DNA from: Dipteronia dyeriana
Lineage: Eukaryota > Streptophyta > Magnoliopsida > Sapindales > Sapindaceae
NCBI GenBank assembly: GCA_032871835.1
Contig: CM065300.1
Span: 65,669,192-65,733,191 of the forward strand
Length of the DNA: 64,000 bases
Reading direction: 5' to 3'
The translations under genes were made by a program, and so were the position numbers. Below are positions 22,783-34,172 of the stretch, piece after piece (position 1 is the first letter of the stretch; the number at the start of each line of letters is the position of its first letter). The notes beneath the pieces are model-generated. The model was given only the letters and a program-made list of their open reading frames with translations. It had not been told where the DNA came from and did not search any database.

Positions 22783-25700
22783 TTACAAAGTAGCAATTAC
22801 AAAAATAATAACATAAAAAAAACTCTTAAGCATTTGGGGTGTTGGAAGGACCTCTAGACCAAAAATCGCTACGGGGAACATCACCGCTATGGTCTTGGCT
22901 GAGGTCTTCAAAATCTGGTCAAATGATATTATCCCCTGGCTCATCGGCCATGAAGGAAGAGTAGTCCGTACCCAGCAAAGGACCAACATCAGCCCCCTTG
23001 GTTAAGACACCGCTTTTTTCACTGGCATGGAAAACCACCAGAGAAGACGTTGAAGGAAGCTCCAGATGCATGGGGTGAGGATTCTTTCCGATGGACCAGT
23101 AGTAGGCCCCTCAATGAATCCTCTAATTCCTTATAGCCTCCAGAGAATCTTTTGATAGTTTTGTCCCATTTGCGGCAAGCCTCCTCTGAGGATCTCCCCT
23201 AGCCCCGGAGAAAGCCCGAACGGTGGTCAGTCCTCTCTCAAATTCCCTCAGCATGATAGCGTCTAAAGTTGGGGATCTTTTATAGCGGTCTACATTCTGG
23301 ACTTTAAGGCCTGACCTAGCCTCATGAGAAAGTATATCCATGCTAACTTTTTGTTACTCTATGTCTTTAGCCAGGAGTTCATAATGAATCTGAGCCTCCT
23401 CAAATGTTTGCTGTGTTTCAAGCATGATCTGCTGGGTAGAGGTAAGAGTGTCTTGGGCAAGTCGGGTCTCCTTCTAGGCTTCCTTCACTGCTATCTCAGC
23501 CAGGATGACCCTCGACTAAAGTTTAGCATACAATAATTCAGCTTTGGCGACCTTATTCTCCAGCACGACATTCCTCATGGTAATCTGCCTGAAGGTTGCC
23601 ATAGATACCAAAGTCCTACCCTGGACGTTCGATATGGTCTATCTCAGGGAAATCTCAATCGCAGCATATGCCTTCAGCTGCTCTTCAGATTGTTTAACTC
23701 TGGAAGCACTAGCAGAGGAAGACTTGAGGGCATCATCATTCTCGGTAAGAGCCTTCTTCAACTGAGATATCTTCTTAGCCTGCTTCTTCTGATCAGCTAA
23801 GGCCCAGGCCAGCTCCTTCACCACCAAAAAATAAATTAGAGAAATCGAAAGGTATGCAAGCAAAAGAGGATACAAAAGCCACTTACGAAAATTCCGTTGT
23901 TGAAAATCATACGGACCCGCTCAGAGGGGCTAGCCACCCTGGTTCCCTTCCAGTAACCATCACCAACATACCGTTTACCGGCTGACATGGAGAGAAGCAT
24001 AGAGAGGGGGCCATCTCAAAAATTGATTGAGTGAGGGCCTAGAAGCTTGGAGCATCTGGAATCATCGACGGGATAGATCGGTAGTAGCCAGAAGCAGAGG
24101 TAGTCGGAAGCATAATAGGAAGGGTCGGGCCAGTAGTGTTTGGCTTCTGTGAGACCACAATACTCTTACCAGCCTGAGAGGCGACCACAGGAGCTTCGCC
24201 ATATTACCCTTTGGTAACTTGACCTTCATCGACACCATCCTTACGAAGGGATCCATGTGGTGTAAGAGGGGGATACCCCTAGACTGGGTTGCTTGAACAT
24301 CCTCAACTAATTTAATTGTAGCACCAGTTATTAACTTTATCACCGGTCCAAGCATTTGCTCCTCTGAGACAACTAGGAGATCGTCGTCAATAAATTACTC
24401 CTTTGAGTTGCGTTCCCTATTATCAAAGTCTAAGTCAATGAAGACTATCTGACGTTTAACCAAAAACTCTATAGGAACCTTCCCCAGACGATGTGTAGGA
24501 AGGGAAGGGACAAGTTGGAGGTATTGTTGCTTCTGAGGCCTTAGTTGGTTCAAATGGGACAACAGAAGATGTCGAAACTGTCCGATCACCCTTTTCTTTG
24601 ACTGTCGGTCCCTTAGAATCAACTCAGTTAAGGTCCCCTGATCATCCTCCTCCTCTTCCAAAATAAAGGGGTCAACCTCCGACCAAGATGGTAACAAATG
24701 AGCATCATCAGGAATCTCTACCTTTTTACAGATGGCCTCGGGGGTAGAAAATCCCTGGACTATCTTTGCCACTTTATTACCAGGGGCATTGTCATCGGAC
24801 CCGGTTCTATGGGATTTGCCCCTATTTAGCTCCTCTTGACTCCGTCTGTCCCTCGTGGACTTATCTTGGTTCGATCTTTCCCTACTGGACCTCTCACAGT
24901 CAGGCCCCTCTGTGGAGGAAAGCACTCGACCGAACCTATCTTTAGATGATCCCCTCCGACCACTTTAAGGGGGAAGGCATAACGACTGCCTGCTACAGCC
25001 TGGTCAGTAGGAACTTTCAGGAAATCACGATCGGACTCGTACACATGTTCAGCCAAGTCATGTTCTAGAAGATCAATGCCTCGAGCCACTTAATCAGCCG
25101 TCGCTTTCCTGCTCATCCGATCAAGGTTCTTAGCCTTTTTGGCCTGTTCGCCTGCGATGATGTCCAGTTCATATACTAAAAAGAAAGACATCATGGAAAA
25201 TAATGAGCAAAAATGTAAGCAATCACCAAGAAGTTTAAAGACAAAGACTTACGACGCTTGCATTGGGAGGATATCTCGGGAAAGAGACCTAGTTCAATTA
25301 AATCCTTCTCCGAGTACAAACTATGGAGGTCCCTGACCTCCCAAGGAATCTGGGTTACCTTAACGACTGTATTGGCTTGTTCCCTGGTCATAACAGGTGC
25401 AACTTTGTTCCATAGCTTGGGGCTACAAATATGCCTCGAGACGCTGCTTCGATTTAGCCGATGGGATGGATCGGCCACCTTGACCTCACCCTTGTCTCCT
25501 TTGACAAAGAACCAGCTGTTCTTCCAGTACCTGTTGGAAAAAAAGAAACCCCAGATGAAACCTTTATGGTCTTTATGTGTTGGTGGGGTAGGTTTTTCCT
25601 TGGAACTTGGGGAATCCAAATGTTTGATGACGTCGACTGGAGATAAAAAGTCCCACCAGTATCTGATCGACCCAAAGTATAAAAATTACGTATCTCCTAG

Positions 25701-26289
25701 AGGGTTTGGGGGGTGTTTTTCCCTAATCTTTCTCCATAAATGCCATAGACTGATCAACACCCGTTTCGAATTGGAGGCCAGTTAAGCAGGGGCAACTCCC
25801 GCGTCTATCAAGAAACAGAAAATTAAAGGTTGCAAAGGGAAAATGACCCCAGAAGATGACATGGCCACAAAAATCGCAACTGCACCAAGCGGTGGGTTCC
25901 ACACTGCGTGATCACCACTGTAAGATAGCTTCACCGAGCGAGGGAGATCGAACCGGTCCCTAAACTTCACAAGTTCTTCTACGTCACTACATTTATCTTG
26001 AGGTCGAAGGCGTAAGGATGGTCCACTGTAATTCTTAGCATGCGAGCCCGCTGTTCGCCCTGGGCATCCTTCATCTTCAATGTCTGGGAAGCTATCTTTA
26101 GTCGTTTGCCAGGCAGGAGGTCTCTTTAGGAGAAACCCTAGAAGTTTTCCTTGTTGTCTTCGACATATCTGAATAGACACCAACAAAAGTGGAACCAAGA
26201 AGGTTAGAGGAAGAAGGAATAAACCCGGGACGGGCCATAGAATAATCCACATTTAAAGTGACGGGTTGGGATAAGGAAAATGACCTCAA
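22783..26289 (-). pseudogene. Antisense extra ORF of Tat-2, broken
   Basis: Read from 26289 leftward: a piece with HAVWNPPLGAVAIFVAM and GVIFPLQPLIFCFLIDAGVAPA (26252-25782), matching the conserved block of the gypsy-1 antisense gene; a KGFIWGFFFSNRYWKNSWFF segment with a SEKDLIELGLFPEISSQ tail (25619-25191); a charged linker (25089-24395); a coiled-coil-like part (23875-23639); and RSPTLDAIMLREFERGL (23341-23123), equivalent to RSPAYDALLLREF in gypsy-1. Several shifts and stops separate the pieces. The same order in two divergent elements supports a real element gene. Function unknown. Confidence 0.78.
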
Positions 26290-26790
26290 AGAATAGGTTC
26301 AAGCCTAACAATATTCTCGTTATCGTCATCCTTGATGGCATGCATGAGAAATTCAAAATATCTATAACGAAGTGTCGGGTCCATACTTGGAGTACAAGCG
26401 AGTGCGACGGAGACACAGAAGTTTAGGAGCAAACAAAACAAGAATATGAAGAAGGTGAAAAGCTAGGGTTTTTTGCAGAGAAGTTTTATGAAGTCGTGAG
26501 GAAAAGTGAAAGGTCTCTGGGCTATATATAAGAGCAAATGACGTCACACCAATATGCATATGCCACCAAACGCAAGTGGGGGTAGGTGCACATATAATGA
26601 AAAACATGAGTCTTTGAAATTTGAAAAAGTGGTTGAATGATTACATCAGTTGAAATGAGCGTGATTGACATTAATGTTTAGTCACACAGTATTAAATGTA
26701 CATTTACGAACACCACAACAACAAAAAAATAGTAAGTTAAACATACTTCGCCAAGTGGTTTCCATTTCTAACGAGATACTCGATCTTGTA
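26290..26790 (-). promoter_or_regulatory. Leader/promoter region of the Tat-2 antisense gene
   Basis: Lies between the antisense gene start and the Tat-2 polypurine tract. On minus, a TATATATAGCCC-type box at 26520-26531 sits about 230 bp upstream of the first coding similarity and could be a TATA box for the antisense transcript. No coding signal on plus. Confidence 0.4.
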
Positions 26791-26802
26791 TATTTAAAGG
26801 GG
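26791..26802 (+). other. Polypurine tract of Tat-2
   Basis: TATTTAAAGGGG directly precedes a TG dinucleotide at 26803 taken as the 3' LTR start. Confidence 0.6.
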
Positions 26803-27600
26803 TGTTTTTATTGGCAAATTCTAGATGATGCAACACGTCAGCAAAAGACTAGGGTCGGGGGTGCCACGTCACTTGAAGACGATCAGATTAAGTCAACTAA
26901 AGTAAGTCGGAGAAGACCCGACCAGTTCCCCCAACTAAGATAATGCAAATGATTGGGTTAGTAAATCTGATCGGGTCATCAAGACGGTCGGGGCTAGGGT
27001 CAGATAGAATAGCTGATCAGGGGGAAACAAGAATGGTCGTGAAAATAGACAATCGGACCCGTGACACGTGGACAACACCCATATTCGATGGAATCACGAC
27101 TCAAATACACTGAAAAAGAGTCTGATTTGAACAAGGCTTCTGGAAGCGCTCTATGATAAGGAAACAAACTTCTTTATAGATATCAAAGTCCAAATCATGA
27201 AAGAGATCCAAAGACAATTGAAATACAAATCAACCTCAAACAGGAAAGAAAGAAAGCACAACTCTAAGAATTTAGAATCTTATTAAATGACAAAGACTTT
27301 CCTTACGTGTACATTAATAATAAGGGTTATATGCATGTATAATAGACCCTAAAAATACCTGAAACTAGGTTAAGGCAATTTGATTAAGCAAGAGCACGAG
27401 AGAGATCGAGTGTGTAATCTTCTTTTAATATAGTGAATTCTTGTTGCCGTTATTGACAACCGTAGACGTTTCCCCACATTGGGGTTTTACCACGTAAAAA
27501 CTCTGTGTCATATTTATTTTCTGTTTACTTTTCATTTGTAATTAGTTGTTAATCTACATTAATTGTGTGACGGAGGTTAATCCAGAAATCACCTTCAACA
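26803..27600 (+). repeat. Tat-2 3' LTR
   Basis: Begins TGTTTTTATTGGC after the polypurine tract and ends CAGAAATCACCTTCAACA at 27600. The last 200 bases match the gypsy-1 LTR when reversed: GATTTCTGGATT near the end and the ACCACGTAAA motif. The Tat-3 LTR begins at the next base. Confidence 0.75.
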
Positions 27601-28563
27601 CGTAGGATTAATCACACGTCTAACAAGTTATTGTAAATTGACAATGATGTTATGAGAAAGATAGGAAAAAGTAGAGTCTGCAAACACATGTTTACATGGT
27701 AAAACCCCAATGTGGAAAAACATCAACGGTTGTCGATGACAGTGAGAATAAATTCACTATGAATAAAATGATTACACCGACTGTTCCTCTCTTTTTTATC
27801 ATTTCTCTCTCCCTATGTTTTTCTCTGTCTATTTGTGTATCTTTTTTTTTGTTATATATAGTTACAATGAGATTATGGGTCTATTTATATGTGTATAGAA
27901 CCCTAATCATTGTTATACAGATAAGGAACGGTGATGATGTTTAAATAGGATTGCGTACTTGTTGAAGTCATCTTTGCTTTCTTTTCTGTTTCGGAGATCT
28001 TATATACTGAATTAGAGTTTTCGTAGGATTCTAGTTGAATGGTCTATTTAGTACTTATTTCCTGATCGGTGTGTAGTCTTCTAGAAGAGTAGATTTATTG
28101 CTTGATTTGGACTCGTTTCCTGTTTGGTGTTTATCCTTGTGGAAACTTTGAGTTTTTTCTTGAATAGAATTATCTGACACTGGATAGGAAATATGGATAT
28201 TTCTTTATTGGAGTATGATTCTAGATTCCTTGTTTTAGTAAGATAATTCTTCTTCGTATTAGAGTCGTAGTTGCCTTTAATGTCTCCCACGAATTGTTTA
28301 ACTGACCAATTATCTAATTCTAACCAGACCTTTTGTGTCCCGATCGGGTGGTATTTACCCAATCAGGTTGTCTATACCCGATTGGTTTGTTTTCCCGATC
28401 AGGTAGTTTTCCCGACTATCTTGGGTAATATTGATTAGGCCTTGAGATTATCTATTAATTACCTTGGGTTGATCTTTCCTAGATGTTTTTTATGGCATAT
28501 CTAATCACCTTATTTTCAGGTGATCATGCTGACTTGCCAAGCTATCAAAAAATACCTATGACA
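27601..28563 (-). repeat. Tat-3 3' LTR (left), lacking its last 20 bp
   Basis: Matches 30328-31232 from CGTAGGATTAATCA onward and ends AATACCTATGACA. The missing 20 bp (TGACGGCAATTTTTGGATTA in the right copy) probably lies beyond the left edge of the window, on the far side of Tat-2. Confidence 0.85.
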
Positions 28564-28580
28564 ATACCCCATCAAATCCG
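28564..28580 (-). other. Polypurine tract of Tat-3
   Basis: On the element strand the bases before the LTR read GATTTGATGGGGTAT, like the gypsy-1 tract. Confidence 0.65.
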
Positions 28581-29369
28581 CAAGATGAGCTCTTGACGGC
28601 TCAACGAAGGGGATTTGAATAATCTTTCCTTTTATTTTTTTACGCTTCTGATCTTATCATTCTAACCCGATCAAGTATCTTATTAAACTTGTCGTTTTTC
28701 TTTTGCTAAACTGATCAAGTATCTTATTAAACTGATCAATCTTCGATTCTGTGATTTTTTGCTCTCTTATAGTTGGACCGGTAGGTGTCTTGACTCTCTG
28801 CTCAGGATGATTCCTGACCGTCTTATTTTTTTAAAATTGATTCGGTTGGTGTCTTATTTACTTGTTCGGGATAATTCTAGACCGTTTTGATTCTGTCGGT
28901 GCCCTGAGCCTCCTGGCTTTTAGCTTATGATAATTCCCGATAGTCTTGTTTTTTTTTTAAATCGATTCAGTCGGTGTCCTGATTACTTGTTTGGGATAAT
29001 TCACGACCATCTTGATTCAATCGGTGTCCCAGCTTTTCATCCAGGATAATTTTTGATCGTCTTGATTAAATCGGTGTCCCGGTTTTTCAATCAGGATAAT
29101 TTTCGCTCGTCTTGAGTCTTCTGCCAAGAGGTGTTCTGGAAACCTTACCCCAATTTTCATTGTTTTTCCTATGTAAAATGTCACCAAGGACGTCTCTCGG
29201 TTTTGTTTGTTTATAAGGGTTTGGCTGAATTGTTAGTGTAATACTAACACAGCTGAACGCATCTCACTAGGTTTTCCCCGATGGCATACCCGAGTAATAT
29301 TTCCCCAGTAAAACCGATATCTCGGGATGGCCAGATTGCTGATACTACTTTATATGCACCCAACCAATT
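28581..29369 (-). repeat. Tat-3 spacer with degenerate repeats
   Basis: Contains AAGTATCTTATTAAACT twice (near 28670 and 28720), the phrase that forms the gypsy-1 tandem repeat. A second degenerate series follows, built on CGGTGTCCYGG..TCAGGATAATT..TCTTGATT (about 28770-29115, roughly four to six units). The stretch 29160-29320 matches the gypsy-1 spacer. No genes. Confidence 0.7.
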
Positions 29370-30217
29370 CGGCAGGTATACCGGATCTCTAACACCCGAC
29401 TTCTCAGCTGCTTTTTGGTGTTTGCTTCAAATTGCTCAACCTAAGGCATTCTGAATCTTTTAAGGAACTAGGTTTGGAGAATGCTATTCATTAAGGGGCT
29501 TTCCGAATCATCATACAATAAATCTTTGGACCCTTGGCGATGTTATATTGCTTCTATCCTCTAGGTTAATTTCCGTATTAGGATGTCTTGCTCCTCTTCT
29601 GGCTCGATATCCATTCTCGATCGCTGATGGTCGATAGGCTCTTGTTGGAATCTTAGCAGAGACTTACCCCTTCAGCGTGTTTTGCGAGGTGGTTAGTCAC
29701 TATCATCTGACAAGCTAGATCGATCCCGCCTATGAACATCTCTGCCGATTTCGTCTGGCTCAAAATCCGCTTGATGCTTACCTTGTCTGTTAATTCTTTC
29801 GTCTCCTCTTTGGGATTGTTCCCCTTTTTCGCGATGATCCATCATTTCTCTACTAGTTTTACGGGGCACGTCTGAGGTCACATCCATTAACTCAGAATGC
29901 ACCTTGGGGTCTTAGGTCACCACAGGTGTAGACAATTGATATGGCGAGATCAGATTAGCAGTCGATGTTATATTGATTCACTGTCTAGCGATATCTTCAA
30001 TAATTCTTCACAGGGACTCTTGGATCTGCTGAAATACATATGGGGAATTCATTGAGGGAGCATTTATGTGGGTTATCGCAACTTGACCAGTTAAGGTCGG
30101 AGTCACGGAGGGCAAGCTTGTTCCAACAGTATTAGCATTCATTGGGTTAGAGTTGTTACCGGTACATAATGTTCCAACATCATTCAGCGACAGGCTTCCA
30201 TCTCTGTTGTTTGCCAT
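29370..30217 (-). pseudogene. Tat-3 gag 5' portion, broken
   Basis: Starts MANNRDGSLSLNDVGTLC at 30217. It has a Thr/Asn/Pro-rich N-terminal part to 30008, a basic/acidic segment (29902-29693) ending RDRSSLSDDSD, and then YDDSESPLMNSILQT and FLKRFRMP near 29510-29430, where the capsid domain begins. The similarity then ends and spacer sequence takes over. Stops near 30005, 29970 and 29690 interrupt it. Confidence 0.7.
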
Positions 30218-30289
30218 GTTGCTGCTTCATGAGTTCTCTTTTTTTTTCTTTTTTTTAGAACTTAGGTTCAGAGGTTTAGCGCTATCCCT

Positions 30290-30307
30290 TTTTCTAGCGC
30301 TAGTTAT
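30290..30307 (-). other. Probable primer binding site of Tat-3
   Basis: On the element strand the sequence after the 5' LTR reads ATAACTAGCGCTAGAAAA. The position fits a tRNA primer site; the tRNA is not identified. Confidence 0.4.
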
Positions 30308-31232
30308 TGACGGCAATTTTTGGATTACGTAGGATTAATCATGCGTCTAACAAATTATTGTAAATTTACAACGACGTTATAAGAAAGATAGGAAAAAGTA
30401 GTGTATGCAAACACAAGTTTACGTGGTAAAACCCCAATACAGGGAAACAACCACGGTTACAGATGACGGTGAGAAGAAATTCACTATGAATTCTCTCTCT
30501 CTAGTCCGTATATTTTTCTCTATCTATTTGTGTATCTATTTTTTTTTGTTATATATATTTTACAATGAGATTATGGGTTTATTTATATATGTCTAGAACC
30601 CTAGTCATTGTTATACAAATAAGGAAAGCAATACTTGTTGAAGTCGTCTTTGTCTTCTTTCTTGTTTCGGAGATTTTATGTATTGAATTAGAGTCTTCGT
30701 AGGATTCTAGTTGAATGGTCCATTTAGGACTGATTTTCTGATCGGTGTGCAGTCTTCTAGAAGAGCAGAGTTATTTCGGACTCGTTTCCTATTTCGTGTT
30801 TATCCTTGTGGAAACTTTGAGTTCTTTCCTGAATAGAATTTTCTGACACTGGAGAGGAAATATGGATATTTCCTTATTATAGTATGATTCTAGATTTCTA
30901 GTTTGAGTAAGATCATTCTTCTTTGTATTTGAGTCATAGTAGCCTTTAATGTCTCCCACGCATTGTTTAACTGACCAATTATCTAATCCCGACCAAACCT
31001 TTTGTGTCCCGATCGGTTGGTCTTTACTCGGTCAGGTTGTCTCTATTCGATTGGTTAGTTTTCCCGATCGGGTAGTTTTTCTGACCATCTTAGGTAATCT
31101 TAACTAGGCATTGAGATTATCTATTAATTGTCTTGGGGTTATCTTTCCCGACTGTTTTTTATGGCATATCTAATCACCCTGTTTCAAGTGATCATGCTGA
31201 CTTGTCAAGCTATCAAAAAACTCCCTATAACA
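30308..31232 (-). repeat. Tat-3 5' LTR (right)
   Basis: Runs TGACGGCAATTTTTGG to CTCCCTATAACA on plus, complete with TG and CA ends. The bases following it, TTTGT, are the likely right target duplication. Confidence 0.85.
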
Positions 31233-32520
31233 TTTGTGTCTATAAGAGAGTCTCGGTTTGTAATCTGAAAACGTGTTCAAACTCGAAGTTTGGAGGCCGG
31301 TCGAAGAATGCAAAAGGGTCATAAGGGAAGAAGGGTTTGGCAAAGAGCCACACAACCTCTCTCCTGTGGACGCGCTTGTGCCCCACGAGAAAAGAGGCCT
31401 TCTACCCTCGTGGGGCACACGTGCCTCCACGGGGAGGTTAGGTTGCGTGCCACCTTGTATCACACGTGCATCTTTCTATGCCATGTCACCTTCCCTCTTT
31501 TCTTTCATTTAAAATCCCTCTCTCTCATTTTTCATTTCAAGAAGAAGAAGTACAAAAATTTCTCTCTAAATTCTCTCAATTTCCAAACACCATACCTCAC
31601 TCATTTCTCATCTATCTGAGTGATTCTTGTTAGAGAATCTTTGTATTGTAGTTCTCTATCATCTCTAAGTAACTTTGAAGTCATTTATTCAAGTTTTGTG
31701 GTGGTTCTACACCAAATTTCGAAGCTGTATATTTTGTTAAGGCAATTGATTTATCTTTTGTATCTTAAGCTTTATAACCTTCAATTGCCTTGGGTTTTCT
31801 TCTTTTCTACATGTATGTTATTTGCACAAATGCTTATAAGAGATAGAGCTTCAATTTCAAGTTAGTTGAGCTTGATTAGAGACTTGTATGTGAGTTAGGT
31901 TTTTATAAAACTATGTTTTTACATGCTTGTAAGTTGTATTGTGACTAACTTATTATCTAGGGCTATTTATGCTTTAATTGATTGTATTTTGATGATTAAT
32001 AGCCTTTACATGTGCTAGGACGTTTTAGTTGAACATATTTAGGATTAGCACAATTAATTGTATATTTAGAGCATATTATGATTTAATTGATTATTTTATG
32101 AATATGTGCTCTAAATGATTGCTAGATGATCTTGTTAATCATATCTCATGATTCTAGCATTTTTTGTTTTAGTTCTAAAGACTTGAAAATGTGCTTCATG
32201 ATTATGCTAAGTTTTCATGCTTTAGTAACTTGAATAAAATCTAGGACTTGGCATGTTTTTAGTGTTTTACATGCTCTAGATTTTTGTTCAGGTTTAAGAG
32301 CTAGGCAATCTTATTTTTGTGTGTTTGAATGCCTAAGTCTAGTTCTTCATGAAGTGTACATAGTCCATACATTTCATACGTACATGCATCATTTGTATGA
32401 TGTCATTTTTGTTAGGATTGTGAACTAGATAAACATACATCGTGTGCTCATTGTTCATGTCTAGTTTCCATAAGATATATGATCACATATTATATGTTAC
32501 ATATGTTAGCATTGGAATAT
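31233..32520. other. Non-coding stretch with one strong short inverted repeat
   Basis: No coding signal. At 31378-31389 and 31407-31418 a perfect 12-bp inverted repeat (GTGCCCCACGAG) encloses a 17-base gap. CT-rich sequence at 31490-31620 resembles a plant 5' untranslated region or LTR R/U5, but no downstream ORF of size follows. Confidence 0.4.
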
Positions 32521-33010
32521 ATTTGATCACATTCCTTGAAAAAGACATGAAGTTTTGGCTAAGATCAGGATGATTCGGATATTCAAGCAAGGAAGTCTTA
32601 GTTAGGATTGAGATGATCAAGATAGCTCAGCAAGAAGTCTCTGCTAGGACTAGGGTCTGGATAGTCAAGTAAGAAAACTTTCTAGAGACATGAGATGTGT
32701 CTTGGATCGAAAGTTGGCTATGTATCTTTCATTAGAAGGCCTGAGGGTTGGGTAGAAGTTATGTTCAATTGAGACTATATTATGTTGATTGGTCACTTTT
32801 GAGGGTGTACTTTTATCACCTAGTGGAAGATTTTTAGCTGGTGGTTATGGTATCAACTCGTGGATGTTTCCTCTTAGAGGTTTTACAACATAAAAAATAA
32901 TGTGTCAAATATCTCTATCCATATCTCTTTATTTTTATATGTATGTTTGATTGTATCTTGTTTGGACTATTGTTTCTTCATTTCTTTGAAAACAAGATTT
33001 TTGAATAGCT
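32521..33010 (+). repeat. Probable LTR remnant
   Basis: The segment ending GATGTTTCCTCTTAGAGG then TTTTACAACATAAAAAATAA and TGTGTC (32864-32906) has the same arrangement as the U5-side motif of the Tat LTRs here: a small stem, then GGTTTTACCACGTAAA, then TGTGTC. No second LTR or internal domain was found. Confidence 0.35.
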
Positions 33011-33788
33011 TATAATACAAACATTTTTTTGATAAAACATATATATATAATTTTATAAATTGACTTATCTGTATATAATCATTTATTCTACTTATACTTG
33101 TAAATATTGATCATATGTATAAATACAAGTACTAATAGATTTATGTTTATATTGAATTTGTCACTTGCAAGTTGTAGACTTCAAATGATATGCTTAAATT
33201 GAATATATTTTTCAATGGTCTACTTGAGTTTACATTGATCATTATAATATGATGCAAAGTAATTTTTCAAGGCTTTGTAACAAGATGAAAGATGAATTTT
33301 TTATAAACTTTTTGATCATATATATTGAAAGGAAAATCACATAACAACTTAGTATATATTTGATATTAGACGATTTTATAAATTTAAAAGAGCTTCGGGT
33401 TCCATTTTGATTCATAAAGATATATATATATATATATATATATATATCATTTATTTATTTATTCATTCGTTATATTATTACAACATTTTATCTTTTAAAA
33501 TATTAGTATAGCTGTCTCCCATTAACTTTACTATTTGTTTTTGTATACGCATCCCAAAGTCAAAATCTTAGGTTTGTCCCTGCCATAACCCATTTCTTGT
33601 TTCTGTGTTCCAAAACGGTGGGTCTTATCGACTGCACCCAGGCACACGCTGCACATGCAACGTATCGGCAGTGGCAATGTCTTTGGTGGAAGCGAATGCG
33701 GAAGAAATGAGAGAGTGGCAGGTTTTTATGTAGGGTATATGAGTAATTTTATTAAAAAATTATACGGGGTTAAAAATGATAGTCTAAC

Positions 33789-33823
<35 letters not shown>

Positions 33824-33855
33824 TTAAAAATGATAATCTAACGTTGTATCAGACG
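33011..33855. repeat. AT-rich sequence with TA microsatellites
   Basis: Perfect TA runs at about 33420-33446 and 33790-33820. The 81-codon ORF at 33655-33900 translates the microsatellite as Tyr-Ile repeats and is not a gene. Confidence 0.6.
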
Positions 33856-34056
33856 AATTTGGATCGTCTTTTCACCTCATCTTGTCCTTGTCTAAATTAA
33901 TGATCTGAATTAATTCTATATTTAGTTGTGTAAAACTCAAAAATTAATAAAAATAATTCAGACAATTGATTTACTTAATTAGACACGTGTCAATAAATTA
34001 TATAAGTGAGGATAAGGTGATAAGAAAAAAGGTAAGGAGATAATTCAGATCCTTAA
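33856..34056. repeat. Possible small inverted-repeat element
   Basis: The left side has GGATCGTCTTTTCACCTCAT and CTTGTCC. The right side, reversed, has GGATCTGAATTATC, CTTATCACCTTATCC. The ends are only partly complementary and no target duplication is clear, so a MITE is possible but unproven. Confidence 0.25.
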
Positions 34057-34172
34057 TAAACTATTTTTTTTTTATAATTAATTTTTAAAAATATAATAGA
34101 ATAATCTTTCTTTATGAATTCATTTTCCGCGCTTTTGGAAGTTGGAACAATATCACAAAAGAAGTCTTCGAG

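Larger units (their letters stand above)
21841..27600 (+). mobile_element. Tat-2: 3' part of a Ty3/gypsy Tat element in plus orientation
   Basis: Contains, left to right, non-coding Tat spacer, a broken minus-strand antisense gene homologous to that of gypsy-1, its leader, a polypurine tract and a 3' LTR. The LTR's last bases (AATCCAGAAATCACCTTCAACA) resemble the gypsy-1 LTR end. Gag and pol are missing here. I infer they lie left of the window, with the integrase scrap at 1-106 as the last visible pol piece, separated by copia A and by a deletion at 21840/21841. Confidence 0.75.
27601..31232 (-). mobile_element. Tat-3: internally deleted Tat-lineage element
   Basis: Two LTRs in minus orientation (27601-28563 and 30308-31232) flank only 1.74 kb. 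The interior keeps a polypurine tract, a spacer with repeats, a gag 5' portion and a primer site. Protease, RT, RNase H, integrase and the antisense gene are absent. The left LTR lacks 20 bp present in the right LTR (30308-30327), exactly where Tat-2 ends. It was mobile only in trans, or was deleted after insertion. Confidence 0.83.

Noticed and set aside
31170..31512. Overlapping ORFs of 79-109 codons around the GC-rich hairpin
   Set aside because: Both strands are open only because of the palindromic GC-rich patch; no domain.
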